This document shows positions 17,829-27,532 of a stretch of 64,000 nt of DNA, piece by piece; position 1 is the stretch's first letter; the number at the start of each line of letters is the position of its first letter. The notes beneath the pieces were generated by a model that saw nothing but the letters and a program-made list of their open reading frames with translations, was not told the DNA's origin and did not search any database. A program made the position numbers and the translations under genes. Source of the DNA: JALZKA01 sp963753385. Lineage in GTDB: Bacteria; Actinomycetota; Thermoleophilia; Solirubrobacterales; 70-9. The stretch covers positions 682,001 to 746,000 of the forward strand of contig CAVWCC010000005.1 of NCBI GenBank assembly GCA_963753385.1, in the 5' to 3' direction.

Positions 17829-20800
17829 CCGGGCCGGCCGTCCGTCCGAGCGGCCTGGCGGACGGGAGGGACAAGGAGCCGCCCGACCACGGGCAGCTCG
17901 ATGAACCCCTCGATGCTCGCGTAGAGCAGCGCGACCTTGGGCAGGTCGGCGACCTCGTCGATCACCAGGGAACGCGGCAGCCACTCGGGGCCGAACTTCT
18001 GGTTGAAGTCGCGCAGCGACTGGATCTGGAAGAACGGATTCAGGCCGCGCGCGAGCCGGCGCTCGAGCCGGCCCCAGAGGCCCGCGTCCTCGGCGCTGTC
18101 GAGCAGCCGGCCCCAGGCGGCGAAGTTGAGCGAGAGACGCCTCACCCCGGCGGGCGCGAGGCCGAGCGCGGCGTTGGCGATCAGGAACTCGGTCAGGCCG
18201 TTCGCCGAATCCGGCCGCCGCCGCATCAGGTCGAGGGAGTACCCGGGCTCGTCGCCGTAGCAGGGGACGAACCGCAGGAAGCCCGCCACTCCGCCCGAAG
18301 CGTCGCGGGCCAGTGCGATCACGAAGTCCGGCTCGCGGCCCTCGACGTCCTCGCCCAGCTCCATCGTGAACCCGCGCTCGGCTTCGCCCGCACGCCACTC
18401 GGCGCTGATCTCATTCAGCTCCGCAACGAGGTCCGCGGGCGCCTCCGACTCGCGCACCAGCTCGAACCGGTGGTCCCGGCCGACCCGGTTGACGGCCGCG
18501 CGGACCGCCTTCATCTCAGGTCCCTCGAGGGTGAAGCGGTCGCACCGGAGGATCGCCTCGTCGCCCAGGTAGAGCGAGTGCATCCCGCGCTCGCGGTAGA
18601 GCGGCGCGTCGGACTCCCTTACTGCGAGGAACGCGACCCGCCAGCCGCGCTGGGCGCAGAAGTCGAGGAACTCGTCGATCGTCCGGCCGGTGTCCTCAGG
18701 CGGGCCGATCGGGTCGCTCGCCACCATCGCGTGGCCGCGCACATAGACGTAGGCGATCAGCGAGCGCCCGTCGGCGGAGAAGAAGTAGCTCTTGTCGCGC
18801 CGAAGTGCGAAGTAGGCGAGTGTGTCGGTGCCGTAAGAGCGGACGATCTGCTCCGCCCGGGCGCGCGCCGCCGCAGCGGGCGGGCGGCCTTCGACCAGCG
18901 GGCGGAGGACGAGGTAGACCAGCATCGCCGCCCCGGCGATCCCCAGGACCAGGAGCGCGTCGCCGAAGAAGTCGCTGAACAGGGCCCGCTGGTACTCGTA
19001 GGGGCCCGAGAGCCCGACGAGCCCGGCGAAGGCGGTCTCGGCGATCCCGCCCAGCGTGAGGTCGGGGCTGATGTGGTCGCGCTCGAAGAACAGGGAGAGC
19101 GCGGTGAACGCGTAGACCCCGGCGAGGTAGATCGGCACGAACGCCACGACGTCTGCGAGCGAGCCCGGGTCGCTCGCGGGCGCGGAAGTCGTGCCGGAAC
19201 CAGATCAGCGCGGCCACCATCCCGACGGCGAGCAGCGCCGCCATCGGATCGGGCCCCTTCAGGACATGGAGGATCGCCGCCGCGGAGAACAGGATGGTCG
19301 CGATCGCCCAGGCCCGTCGCTTTCCGCGGGCGATGCCGCGCGAGATCGCCAGAAGGCCCAGACCGACGGCGACCGAGAGCACGAACGTCACGCTGCGGCT
19401 GCCGCGCTCGAGCAGCTCGCCGTCGCCGAACGACCAGTGCACGATCGGCGCCGTCGGCAGCAGCGACAGCAGGCCGACGAGCACCGTCAACCAGGCGAGC
19501 GGGCGCAGCGAGCGCGGTCGACGGGTCGGAGCGGCGGTGCCGGCCGAGGGCTCCTCGAATGCCGCCGGGGCCGGGGCGGGGGAGACCGGCTCGGGCTCAG
19601 CCGGCGCGAGGTCGTCCAGGGTCGCCGCGGGGTGCGCATCGCCGGCGCCGTCGCGGGGGCGCAGGGTGGGAAAGAGGATCACATCGCGGATCGACTCGAC
19701 TCCGGAGAGCAGCATCACCAGCCGATCGAGGCCGATGCCGAGCCCACCGGTGGGTGGCAGGCCGTACTCGAGCGCGCGCACGTAGTCGTCGTCGACCGGC
19801 TCGGCCTCCTCGTCTCCGCCCGCCTGGAGCTCAGCCTCGGCGGCGAACCGCTCCGCCTGGTCGACCGGGTCGTTGAGCTCGCTGTAGGCGTTCGCGAGCT
19901 CGCGCCCGGCGACGACCAGCTCGAACCGCTCGACCAGCGCCGGGTCGTCGCGATGGGCGCGGGCGAGGGGCGAGACCTCGCGGGGGTGGTCCATCACGAA
20001 TGTCGGCTCGCGGAGCTTCGCCTCGCAGGTCGCGTCGTAGACCTCGCTCATGATCTTGCCCGAGCCCCAGACATCGAGCCACTCGACGCCGTGTTCGTCG
20101 GCGATCTCGCGCGCCCGCTCGACCGGCATCGTCGGGTGCATCGAAACACCGGCGTGCTCCTCGATCAGAGCAGCCATCGTCACCCGGCGCCACGGCGGCT
20201 GCAGGTCGACGTCGCGGTCGTCGATCCGGACCACCGTGGTGCCGAGCGCGTCCTGCGCGGCGGTCGACACGATCGCCTCGGTCAGCTCCATCATGTCGTG
20301 GTAGTCGCCGAACGCCTGGTAGGCCTCGAGGAGGGTGAACTCCGGGTTGTGGCGGGTGTCGAGGCCCTCATTGCGGAACACCCTGCCGATCTCGAACACC
20401 CGGTTCATCCCGCCGACGATGAGGCGCTTCAGCGGCAGCTCGAGCGCGATTCGCAGGTACATCTCGATGTCGAGCGCGTTGTGATGCGTTACGAAAGGCC
20501 GCGCCGCCGCGCCGCCGGCCTGGCTCAAGAGAACCGGGGTCTCGACCTCCCGGAACCCGCGCTCGCGCAACACGCGGCGGGTGGTCGAGATGACGGTCGA
20601 GCGGATCGCGAACGTCTCGCGCGCCGGCGGGTCGACGATCAGGTCGAGATACCGCTCGCGGTAGCGGGCCTCGGGATCGGTCAGCCCATGGCGACGGTCC
20701 GGCAATGGACGGAGCGCCTTGGAGAGGAGCTCGAACCGGTCGATCCGGACCGAGAGCTCGCCGTGGTCGGTGGTCACGACCGTGCCCTCGACGCCGATCC

Positions 20801-21197
20801 AGTCGCCGAGGTCGAGGTGGCTGAAGTCGGTCAGCGCCTCCTCGCCCACGGCGTCCCGTGTGATCAGCAGCTGGACCGTTCCGCTCTCGTCCTGGAGGTC
20901 GGCGAAGTCGAGGCCGCCGTGTCGCCGCTCGCCCATGACCCGGCCGGCGACTCGTACCGTCTCGCCGGTGTCGCTTCCGGCGGTGAGGTCGCCGAACCGT
21001 TCCCGGAGCTCGGCGGCCGTCGCGTCGCGGTCGAAGCGCACGGGGTAGGGCTCGACGCCACGCCGGCGGAGCCCCTCGAGCTTCTCGAGCCGCCGCTCGC
21101 GCGTCGCCTCCTCGAAACCGAGCGCTCCATCCCCTGAGTCGGCCGTCGCCGCCCCCGCGTCGCTCGTCGTCGGCTCGCTCGCGCTCACCGCGACCAT
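17825..21197 (-). CDS. lysX: LysRS-MprF fusion: lysyl-tRNA synthetase with C-terminal lysyl-phosphatidylglycerol synthase domains (one frame change)
   Basis: Residues from ATG 21197 form a complete class II lysyl-tRNA synthetase: OB-fold (VRVAGRVMGERRHGGLDFADL), motif 2 FRNEGLDTRHNPEFTLLEAYQ and motif 3 GLGIGLDRLVMLLSG. After an Ala/Pro/Glu linker come about six membrane helices and a GNAT-like DUF2156 domain (GTDTLAYFALRRDKSYFF onward) of MprF type. The second part is in the +1 frame after a break near 19177-19181, probably a sequence error. Lysyl-tRNA made by the first part would be used to lysinylate phosphatidylglycerol. In mycobacterial LysX the membrane part is N-terminal; here the order is reversed. 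No other LysRS is in the window. Confidence 0.88.
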
Positions 21198-21248
21198 CGT
21201 CGCAGAACGTGCCGGAATTCGCGCGCAAACGTGCGAGGATTCGCGCCG

Positions 21249-22688
21249 GTGTCGGCGAGGAACCTCGACGCGATCATCGCGCAGGCGAAGCGCGATCGAG
21301 AACGGCTCGACTCGGGGGCGGTTGGCCCGGTCAGCCTGACGGCGATCGGGATCGCGAGCGTCGTCGGGGCCGGGATCTTCGTCACCACCGGGGCCGCGGC
21401 GGCCGAGTTCGCGGGCCCGGCCGTGGTCATCTCGTTCCTGATCGCCGGGTTTGCCGCCGCGGTGACGGCGCTCTGCTACGCGGAGCTGGCGGCGATGATC
21501 CCGGTCGCCGGGTCCACCTACTCGTACGCCTACGCCACGTTCGGCTCTTTTCTCGCCTGGATTATCGGCTGGGACCTGCTGCTGGAGTACCTGTTCGCGG
21601 CCTCGACCGTCGCCGTCGGCTGGGCCGGGTACGCGGATAGCGCCCTTCACTCCGCAGGGATCGACCTGCCGCACGCCCTGACGACGCCGCCGTTCGGCGA
21701 CGGCGACTCGGGCGCGTTCAACCTCCCCGCGGTGTTCATCGTGTTCGTCACCTGCGGCCTGCTGTTCGTGGGGATGCGCGAGTCGGCGCGGGCCAACAAC
21801 GCGATGGTCGCCCTCAAGCTCACCGTCCTGCTGGCGTTCGCGGTCGCCGGCGTGTTCTTCATCAGCGGCGCCAACCTCGACCCGTTCGTGCCTCCGTCCG
21901 AGGGCGGGTTCGGCGAGTTCGGGGTGACCGGGGTCCTTCGCGCCGCCGGGGTGGTTTTCTTCGCCTACGTCGGCTTCGACGCGGTCTCGACGGCCGCCGC
22001 CGAAGCGCGGCAGCCACAGCGCACGATTCCGATCGGGCTGCTCGCAACGGTCGTGATCTCGACCGTGCTCTACGTGGTGATCGGGATCGTGATGGTCGGG
22101 ATCGTGGACTACCGCGAGCTCAACGTCGCCGATCCGATCGCCGTCGCGGTGAAGGCCGCCGGGTCCTCGCTGGACTGGCTCGAAGCGGCGGTGTCGGTGG
22201 CCGCGGTGATCGGTCTCGCGGCCACGGTGATGGTCACCTTCTACGGCCAGACGCGGATCTTCATGCGGATGGCCTCCGACGGCATGCTGCCCGATCGACT
22301 CGGCCGAGTCAGCGGGCGGTTCAAGACCCCGGGGGCGGCCACCGTCGTCTGCGCCATCGCCGGCGCGCTCGTCGCCGGGGCGCTTCCGATCGACGTGTTG
22401 GGAGACCTCGTCTCGATCGGGACGCTGCTCTCGTTCACGATCGTCTGCGCCGCGGTCCTGGTGCTTCGCCGGCAGGAGCCGGACCTCGAGCGCCCGTTCA
22501 GGGTCCCGGCCGTCAAGTTCGTCGCGGGCGCGGCGATCGTCTCCTCGGTGGCGCTGATCGCAACCCTCCCGACCTCCACCTGGATCCGGCTGGCCGCCTG
22601 GCTCGTCATCGGCCTCGCGATCTATTTCACCTACGCGCGCACGCGCACGCAGGAGCGGATGTCCGCTCTAGCCGAGGGCGGCGCCTGA
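21249..22688 (+). CDS. APC family amino acid permease (cationic amino acid transporter type)
   Basis: About 480 residues with 12 predicted membrane helices. The first helix has the substrate-binding GIASVVGAGIFVTTG glycine motif of the amino acid-polyamine-organocation superfamily. The sequence resembles the YfnA/CAT group, including FFAYVGFDAVSTAAAEARQPQRTIPIGL in helix 6. The GTG at 21249 is preferred; an in-frame start 18 bases upstream also exists. It is divergent from lysX, and its 3' end overlaps the convergent DMT gene by 21 bases. The substrate is not determinable from sequence. Confidence 0.9.
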   Translation: MSARNLDAIIAQAKRDRERLDSGAVGPVSLTAIGIASVVGAGIFVTTGAAAAEFAGPAVVISFLIAGFAAAVTALCYAELAAMIPVAGSTYSYAYATFGSFLAWIIGWDLLLEYLFAASTVAVGWAGYADSALHSAGIDLPHALTTPPFGDGDSGAFNLPAVFIVFVTCGLLFVGMRESARANNAMVALKLTVLLAFAVAGVFFISGANLDPFVPPSEGGFGEFGVTGVLRAAGVVFFAYVGFDAVSTAAAEARQPQRTIPIGLLATVVISTVLYVVIGIVMVGIVDYRELNVADPIAVAVKAAGSSLDWLEAAVSVAAVIGLAATVMVTFYGQTRIFMRMASDGMLPDRLGRVSGRFKTPGAATVVCAIAGALVAGALPIDVLGDLVSIGTLLSFTIVCAAVLVLRRQEPDLERPFRVPAVKFVAGAAIVSSVALIATLPTSTWIRLAAWLVIGLAIYFTYARTRTQERMSALAEGGA

Positions 22689-23555
22689 TCCCGGCTTGCC
22701 GGCCGGCGGCCCCGCCTGCGAGCGGGCGAGGACCGTCATGCCCGCGAGCGCCGCACCGAGCGAGAGCACGATCGCCACGGCCCCGGCGGTGGTCTCGTGC
22801 AGGGACTCCTCCAGGAGCGTCGTGCCGAGGAGCACGCTGGTGATCGGGTCGAACGCCATGCTGGTCGCGACCGCGGGCGCCAGCACCCCGGTCGCGAGCG
22901 CCAGCTGGTTGAACGTCATCGAGACGTAGCCGACGGCTATCAGCGCGTAGACCCGCCAGTCCACGAGGAGCTCACCCACGCCCTCGCCCAGCTGGTCGGT
23001 GACCGCCTTGGTCAGCGCCGCGCTGAGCGCGAACAGGATGCCGGTGGCGGTGCCGAGTAGCGCTGCCTTCTGGGCGGGCCGCCGCCCGCGAGCTATCAAG
23101 ACAAGTGGCACCGTCGCCGCGCCGACGGCGGCCATTGCAACGAGCCAGTCCGCGAACGGCGCGTCGTCGCGCCCGCCGGAAGGGTCGGCCACCGCCAGGA
23201 AGGCCACCAGCGCGCCGATGACGAGCGCCGCGGCGCCCACGTCGGCGGGCCGGACGCGTTGCCCGGTGAAGCGGGCGCCGAGCGGAAGCGCGAAGACGAG
23301 GCTCGAGACCAGCAACGGCTGGACGACGGCGAGGCGCCCGATGCTGAGGGCGGCCGCCTGCCCGACGAAGCCGAGCGCGTCGGCGACGATCCCGGCGAGC
23401 CACGCCGGCCGTCGTGCCATGCGAAGCAGCAGGCCCGAGCCCGAGCCGCCCTGCGGCTCGTCCATACCCGCCTTCTGCTGGAGCACCGTGCCGATCGCGA
23501 AGAGCAGCGCGGCGAGCAGCGCGAGAACGATCTCCACGCGCGCAACCCTAGTCAT
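22668..23555 (-). CDS. DMT superfamily (EamA-like) transporter
   Basis: The 295-residue protein has about nine or ten membrane helices in two EamA-like halves (VEIVLALLAALLFAIGTVLQQKAG at the start; VYALIAVGYVSMTFNQLALATG in the second). GIVADALGFVGQAAAL and the AVVQPLLVSSLVFALPLGA helix recall DMT/NIPA-like proteins found across actinobacteria. The substrate is unknown. It is divergent from parA, with 73 bases between them. Confidence 0.85.
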   Translation of the reverse strand: MTRVARVEIVLALLAALLFAIGTVLQQKAGMDEPQGGSGSGLLLRMARRPAWLAGIVADALGFVGQAAALSIGRLAVVQPLLVSSLVFALPLGARFTGQRVRPADVGAAALVIGALVAFLAVADPSGGRDDAPFADWLVAMAAVGAATVPLVLIARGRRPAQKAALLGTATGILFALSAALTKAVTDQLGEGVGELLVDWRVYALIAVGYVSMTFNQLALATGVLAPAVATSMAFDPITSVLLGTTLLEESLHETTAGAVAIVLSLGAALAGMTVLARSQAGPPAGKPGSGAALG

Positions 23556-23628
23556 GACGGCCCGCCCTTCAGCCGGGCGCTCGCGGCGATGCCTTCCACC
23601 CCGACCGCTACGCTCGCGCCGAATCCGA

Positions 23629-24441
23629 ATGGGCGCCGTTTATGCGATCGCGAATCAGAAGGGCGGGGTTGGCAAGACGACGACCGCCGTGAACGTGGCG
23701 TCGTGCGTCGCCGTCCTCGGCAACCAGGTGCTCCTGGTGGACCTCGACCAACAGGCGAACGCGACCGTGTCGCTGGGGCTCGACCGCAACGGATCGCCCT
23801 CGTCCTATGACTGCCTCGTCGGCACCAGCTCGGTCGCCGAGGCGGCGCGGCCGGCCGGCCCGGACAATCTCTGGGTCGTGCCGGCGAGCCGGGAGCTCGC
23901 GGGCGCCTCGGTCGAGCTGCCGCGGCTCGACCAAATGGAGACCCGCCTTCGCGACGGGCTCGGCCCGGTGCGCGAGCGCTTCGCCCTGACGCTGCTCGAC
24001 TGTCCGCCTTCGCTCGGCCCGGTGACGGTGAACGCCCTCGTGGCTGCGGACCGGGTCGTCGTGCCAGTTCAGGCTGAATACCTGGCGCTCGAGGGGCTCG
24101 TCCAGTTCCTCGAAACCCTCGAGCTGGTGCGCCGTGAACTGAACCCGGCACTGGTTCTGACCGGGGTGGTGATCACCATGCACGACGAGAGGACTCGCCT
24201 CGCCAACGATGTGGAGGCTGAATTGAGAGCGCACTTCCCCGAACTGGTGTTCGATACCGTGATTCCGCGGAGTGTGCGAATCGCCGAGGCCCCGAGCTTC
24301 GGGTTGCCGGTCACCGACCACGCGCCCGAGTCCCGTGGGTCCCGCGCTTATCAGGACCTGGCGCGCGAGCTCGCAGCGCGCGAGGAGGCCGAGCGAGTCC
24401 GTGTCGAGCGAGTGGGACCGGTAATGGAGGTAGAGAGATGA
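23629..24441 (+). CDS. parA: Chromosome-partitioning ATPase ParA/Soj
   Basis: ParA (270 residues) is the deviant-Walker ATPase that drives origin segregation with ParB. The deviant Walker A motif KGGVGKTTTAVNVA, Walker A' LLVDLDQQANAT and the LLDCPPSLGPVTVNAL switch are all present. The C-terminal tail after the conserved domain is charged. The start at ATG 23629 gives the usual short N-terminus; the open frame upstream is antisense to the DMT gene. Its stop overlaps the parB start (ATGA). Confidence 0.95.
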   Translation: MGAVYAIANQKGGVGKTTTAVNVASCVAVLGNQVLLVDLDQQANATVSLGLDRNGSPSSYDCLVGTSSVAEAARPAGPDNLWVVPASRELAGASVELPRLDQMETRLRDGLGPVRERFALTLLDCPPSLGPVTVNALVAADRVVVPVQAEYLALEGLVQFLETLELVRRELNPALVLTGVVITMHDERTRLANDVEAELRAHFPELVFDTVIPRSVRIAEAPSFGLPVTDHAPESRGSRAYQDLARELAAREEAERVRVERVGPVMEVER

Positions 24442-25299
24442 CAGCTCAGCCGAAGCGTGGGATGGGCCGCGGCCTCGCGGCGATCCTGCCCCAGCCCGGC
24501 GAACTCGGAGAGCCCCTGCTCCGGCATGTCCCGATCGAGCTGATCCTCCCGAACCCGAAGCAGCCGCGCCGCCGCTTCGACGAGGAATCGATCTCGGCCC
24601 TTGCCGAATCGCTTCGCATGGCCGGTGTGATCCAGCCGCTGATCGTTCGTCCGCTCACCGACGGCCGCTACGAGATCATCGCCGGCGAGCGCCGCTGGCG
24701 GGCCGCGACGGAGGCCGGTCTCGAGACCGTCCCGGTCCTGCTCCGGGACGAGGAGGAGGGCGAGCGGCTGCAGACCGCGCTGATCGAGAACGTCGCCCGC
24801 GAGCAGCTCAACCCGGTGGACGAGGCCCGTGCCTGCGCCACGCTGGTCGAGGACCTCGGCGTCACCAAGGAGGAGCTCGGCAAGCGCCTCGGCCGAAGCC
24901 GGGCCTCGCTCTCGAACCTGATCCGGATCCTCGACCTGCCGGACGAGGCGCTCGAGGCGCTCGAGAGCGGCGAGCTGAGCGAGGGGCACGGCCGCGCGAT
25001 CCTGATCGCGAAGTCGGCCGACGCCCGCCGCCTGCTGGCTCGCGATGCGGCCCGCAACGGCTGGTCGGTCCGCGAGACCGAGCGCCGCGCAAACGCCGGC
25101 GGCAAGGGCCGCCCGAGCCTGAAGTCGGTGCCCGACCCCGACCTCGTCGAGGCAATGCTGAGGGCCGAGGAGGAGCTCGAGGCCGCGCTCGGCCACGGCG
25201 TCCACGTGCGCGCCGCGGGCAGGAAGGGCACGCTGCGCGCCGAGCTCGAGTTCGACGATCATCGACGCCCTCCTCGAGTTCGCCCGCGCGCAGCGCTAG
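24438..25299 (+). CDS. parB: Chromosome-partitioning protein ParB (frame change near the C-terminus)
   Basis: ParB binds parS and spreads as a CTP-dependent clamp. Visible features are the N-terminal RGMGRGLAAILPQ, the CTP-binding GERRWRAA and ALIENVAREQLNPVDEA boxes, and the helix-turn-helix region TKEELGKRLGRSRASLSNLIRIL. A one-base break near 25257-25262 moves the C-terminal dimerisation end (IDALLEFARAQR) to the +1 frame, ending at TAG 25297-25299. Without it the ORF would run on to 25361 with unrelated sequence. The break is probably a sequence error. Confidence 0.92.
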
Positions 25300-25302
25300 T
25301 GG

Positions 25303-25704
25303 CTAGGAGGGCCAGAGGTCCGAGTCGGCGACCTCGAGCAGATTGCCCGCCGGGTCCTTGAAGTAGAACGAGCGCTTGCCCGCCGACCACTCGTGGTCGT
25401 GCGTGATCTCGACCCCGGCCGCCGCGAGGCGCTCGCGCAGCTCGTCATACCGTCCCTCCTCGGCGACGAGGCAGACGTGCCCGGGGCCGTCCGCGCCGTG
25501 GTCGGCGACCGGGCCGTCACGCTCGGCCACGAGGTCGCGGTCGAACAGGAGGAGCACGCCCGCCCCGAGGCGGTAAGCGGTGCCGTCGTCCCAGCCCGCG
25601 ACGCGGCGCATGCCGAGGGTCTCGTCGTAGAAACGGAGCACCTCGTCGCGGAGGGAGTGGGGGTAGTAGAGCGCGCTCTCGAGGATCCCGGCGACGCCGT
25701 CCAT
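25303..25704 (-). CDS. VOC family protein
   Basis: About 133 residues with the glyoxalase/dioxygenase fold: EVLRFYDETLGMRRVAGW at the N-terminus and RSFYFKDPAGNLLEVAD at the C-terminus, the latter with the conserved metal-ligand glutamate. The ATG at 25704 overlaps the pdxH stop codon (TGATG), so the two are translationally coupled. The substrate is unknown. It is convergent with parB, 3 bases away. Confidence 0.85.
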   Translation of the reverse strand: MDGVAGILESALYYPHSLRDEVLRFYDETLGMRRVAGWDDGTAYRLGAGVLLLFDRDLVAERDGPVADHGADGPGHVCLVAEEGRYDELRERLAAAGVEITHDHEWSAGKRSFYFKDPAGNLLEVADSDLWPS

Positions 25705-26322
25705 CACGGGCCCAGCCGCTCGATCCGCCAGCCGTCGCCCTCATGCGTGTAAAGGAACCGGTCGTGGAGCCGGCCGACCTGCCCCTGCCAGAACTCGACC
25801 TCGTCGTGGCGCACGACGTAGCCGCCCCAGTGTGGCGGGCGCGCCACGTCGCCCTCGTCGAAGCGCTCTTCCACCTCCCGCAGCAGCGCGTCGAGCTCCG
25901 CGCGGTCGGCGAGCGGCCGGCTCTGCGGCGAGGCCCAGGCGCCGAGCTGCGAGGCGCGTGGCCGGGTCGCGAAGTAGGCGTCCGACTCGGTCTCCGGCAA
26001 CCGCGCGACCGGACCACGGATCCGCACCTGGCGGTCGACCTCGCGCCAGTAGAGGATCAGCGCCGCCCGCGGCGCTGCCGCGAGCTGCCCGCCCTTGCGC
26101 GACTCGTAGTTCGTGAAGAACCGAAAGCCGTCGGCGCCGAAGCCCTTGAGCAGGACCATCCGCGCGTCCGGCGCCCCATCGGCGTCGACGGTAGGCGAGC
26201 GTCATCGCGTCGGGCAGCGGGACCTCGCGCTCGGCGAGCTCCCACCAGGCGGCGAACTGCGCGACCGGGTCGTCGGCCAGCATCGCGCGGTCGAGCGGCG
26301 GCATGTCCGGGCGGCGCGGCAC
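25704..26322 (-). CDS. pdxH: Pyridoxamine 5'-phosphate oxidase (one frame change)
   Basis: PdxH oxidises pyridoxamine/pyridoxine 5'-phosphate to pyridoxal phosphate using FMN. The N-terminus (DPVAQFAAWWELAEREVPLPDAMTLA) is in one frame. After a one-base break near 26191-26194 the rest continues: ARMVLLKGFGADGFRFFTNY, SRKGGQL and the C-terminal WGGYVVRHDEVEFWQGQ, HDRFLY and WRIERLGP motifs. The family normally ends in RLAP, here RLGP. The GTG 26322 is supported by the family-like N-terminus; a GATTGT hexamer six bases upstream could be its -10. Confidence 0.88.
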
Positions 26323-26344
26323 TCTCCTACAATCCCACGGCGCG

Positions 26345-26863
<519 letters not shown>

Positions 26864-26925
26864 CAGCGGTCATTGTCCCTCATCGAGGGGCCCGATCGGG
26901 CCCGAAGCCACCCGGGACCCGCACC

Positions 26926-26931
26926 TATACT
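26926..26931 (+). promoter_or_regulatory. -10 element upstream of the bifunctional nuclease gene
   Basis: A TATACT hexamer lies seven bases before a GTG at 26939 that opens a seven-codon reading frame. This is the spacing of a leaderless transcript. Confidence 0.5.
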
Positions 26932-26938
26932 GCGAAGA

Positions 26939-26962
26939 GTGACCCCCGCGGGAGCCATCTAG
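26939..26962 (+). CDS. Putative seven-codon leader ORF coupled to the nuclease gene
   Basis: GTG ACC CCC GCG GGA GCC ATC TAG would encode MTPAGAI. Its stop codon overlaps the GTG start of the nuclease gene (TAGTG), and the ribosome-binding sequence GGAG of that gene lies inside it. Expression is inferred only from the -10 spacing. Confidence 0.3.
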   Translation: MTPAGAI

Positions 26963-27456
26963 TGCAGCGGATGCAGATCTACGGAGTGAGCTTCGACATG
27001 GTCGGAAAGCAGCCGATCGTGCTCCTGAAGACCTCCGACGGCAACCGCTTCCTGCCGATCTGGATCGGTCACCCCGAGGCGGCCGCGATCCTGATGCGCC
27101 TCCAGGGTGCCTCGACCCCGCGGCCGATGACCCACGATCTTCTCACCGACCTGCTCGAGCAGCTCGACGCGAAGTGCGAGCGCGTGTCGGTCACCGAGCT
27201 TCGGGACAACACCTTCTACGCCTCGATCACGATCTCGGTCAACGGCTCGGAGATCGAGATCGACTCGCGCCCGTCCGACGCGATCGCGCTCGCGGTCCGG
27301 TGCCAGGCGCCGATCTTCGCCGCCGACGACGTGATCGAGGAGTCCTCGATCGAGTTCGAGCACGAGGTCGAGGACCAGGACGAGGTCGTCGAGAAGTTCA
27401 AGGACTTCCTCGACCAGGTCACGCCCGAGGACTTCGCCGCCGGCGAGGAGGAGTAG
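26962..27456 (+). CDS. Bifunctional nuclease family protein (DUF151)
   Basis: About 164 residues. The conserved DUF151 core is clear (VLLKTSDGNRFLPIWIGHPEAAAI, then DSRPSDAIALAVRCQAPIFAADDVI). Family members have been described with both DNase and RNase activity, but the function in this group is not established. A glutamate/aspartate-rich C-terminus (VEDQDEVVEKFKDFLDQV, ending EEE) is typical of actinobacterial members. The start is GTG 26962 behind GGAG; ATG 26971 is an alternative. Confidence 0.88.
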   Translation: MQRMQIYGVSFDMVGKQPIVLLKTSDGNRFLPIWIGHPEAAAILMRLQGASTPRPMTHDLLTDLLEQLDAKCERVSVTELRDNTFYASITISVNGSEIEIDSRPSDAIALAVRCQAPIFAADDVIEESSIEFEHEVEDQDEVVEKFKDFLDQVTPEDFAAGEEE

Positions 27457-27532
27457 GCCCGGCGCGCGCCTGTGTGCGCGACGTCACACTTCACCGGGCG
27501 CCGGCGCACGACGCTGGTCTCAGTCGCAGCGA

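Noticed and set aside
17426..19876. A long plus-strand frame through rsmG and lysX
   Set aside because: It continues out of frame through rsmG and antisense to lysX; arginine-rich shadow sequence.
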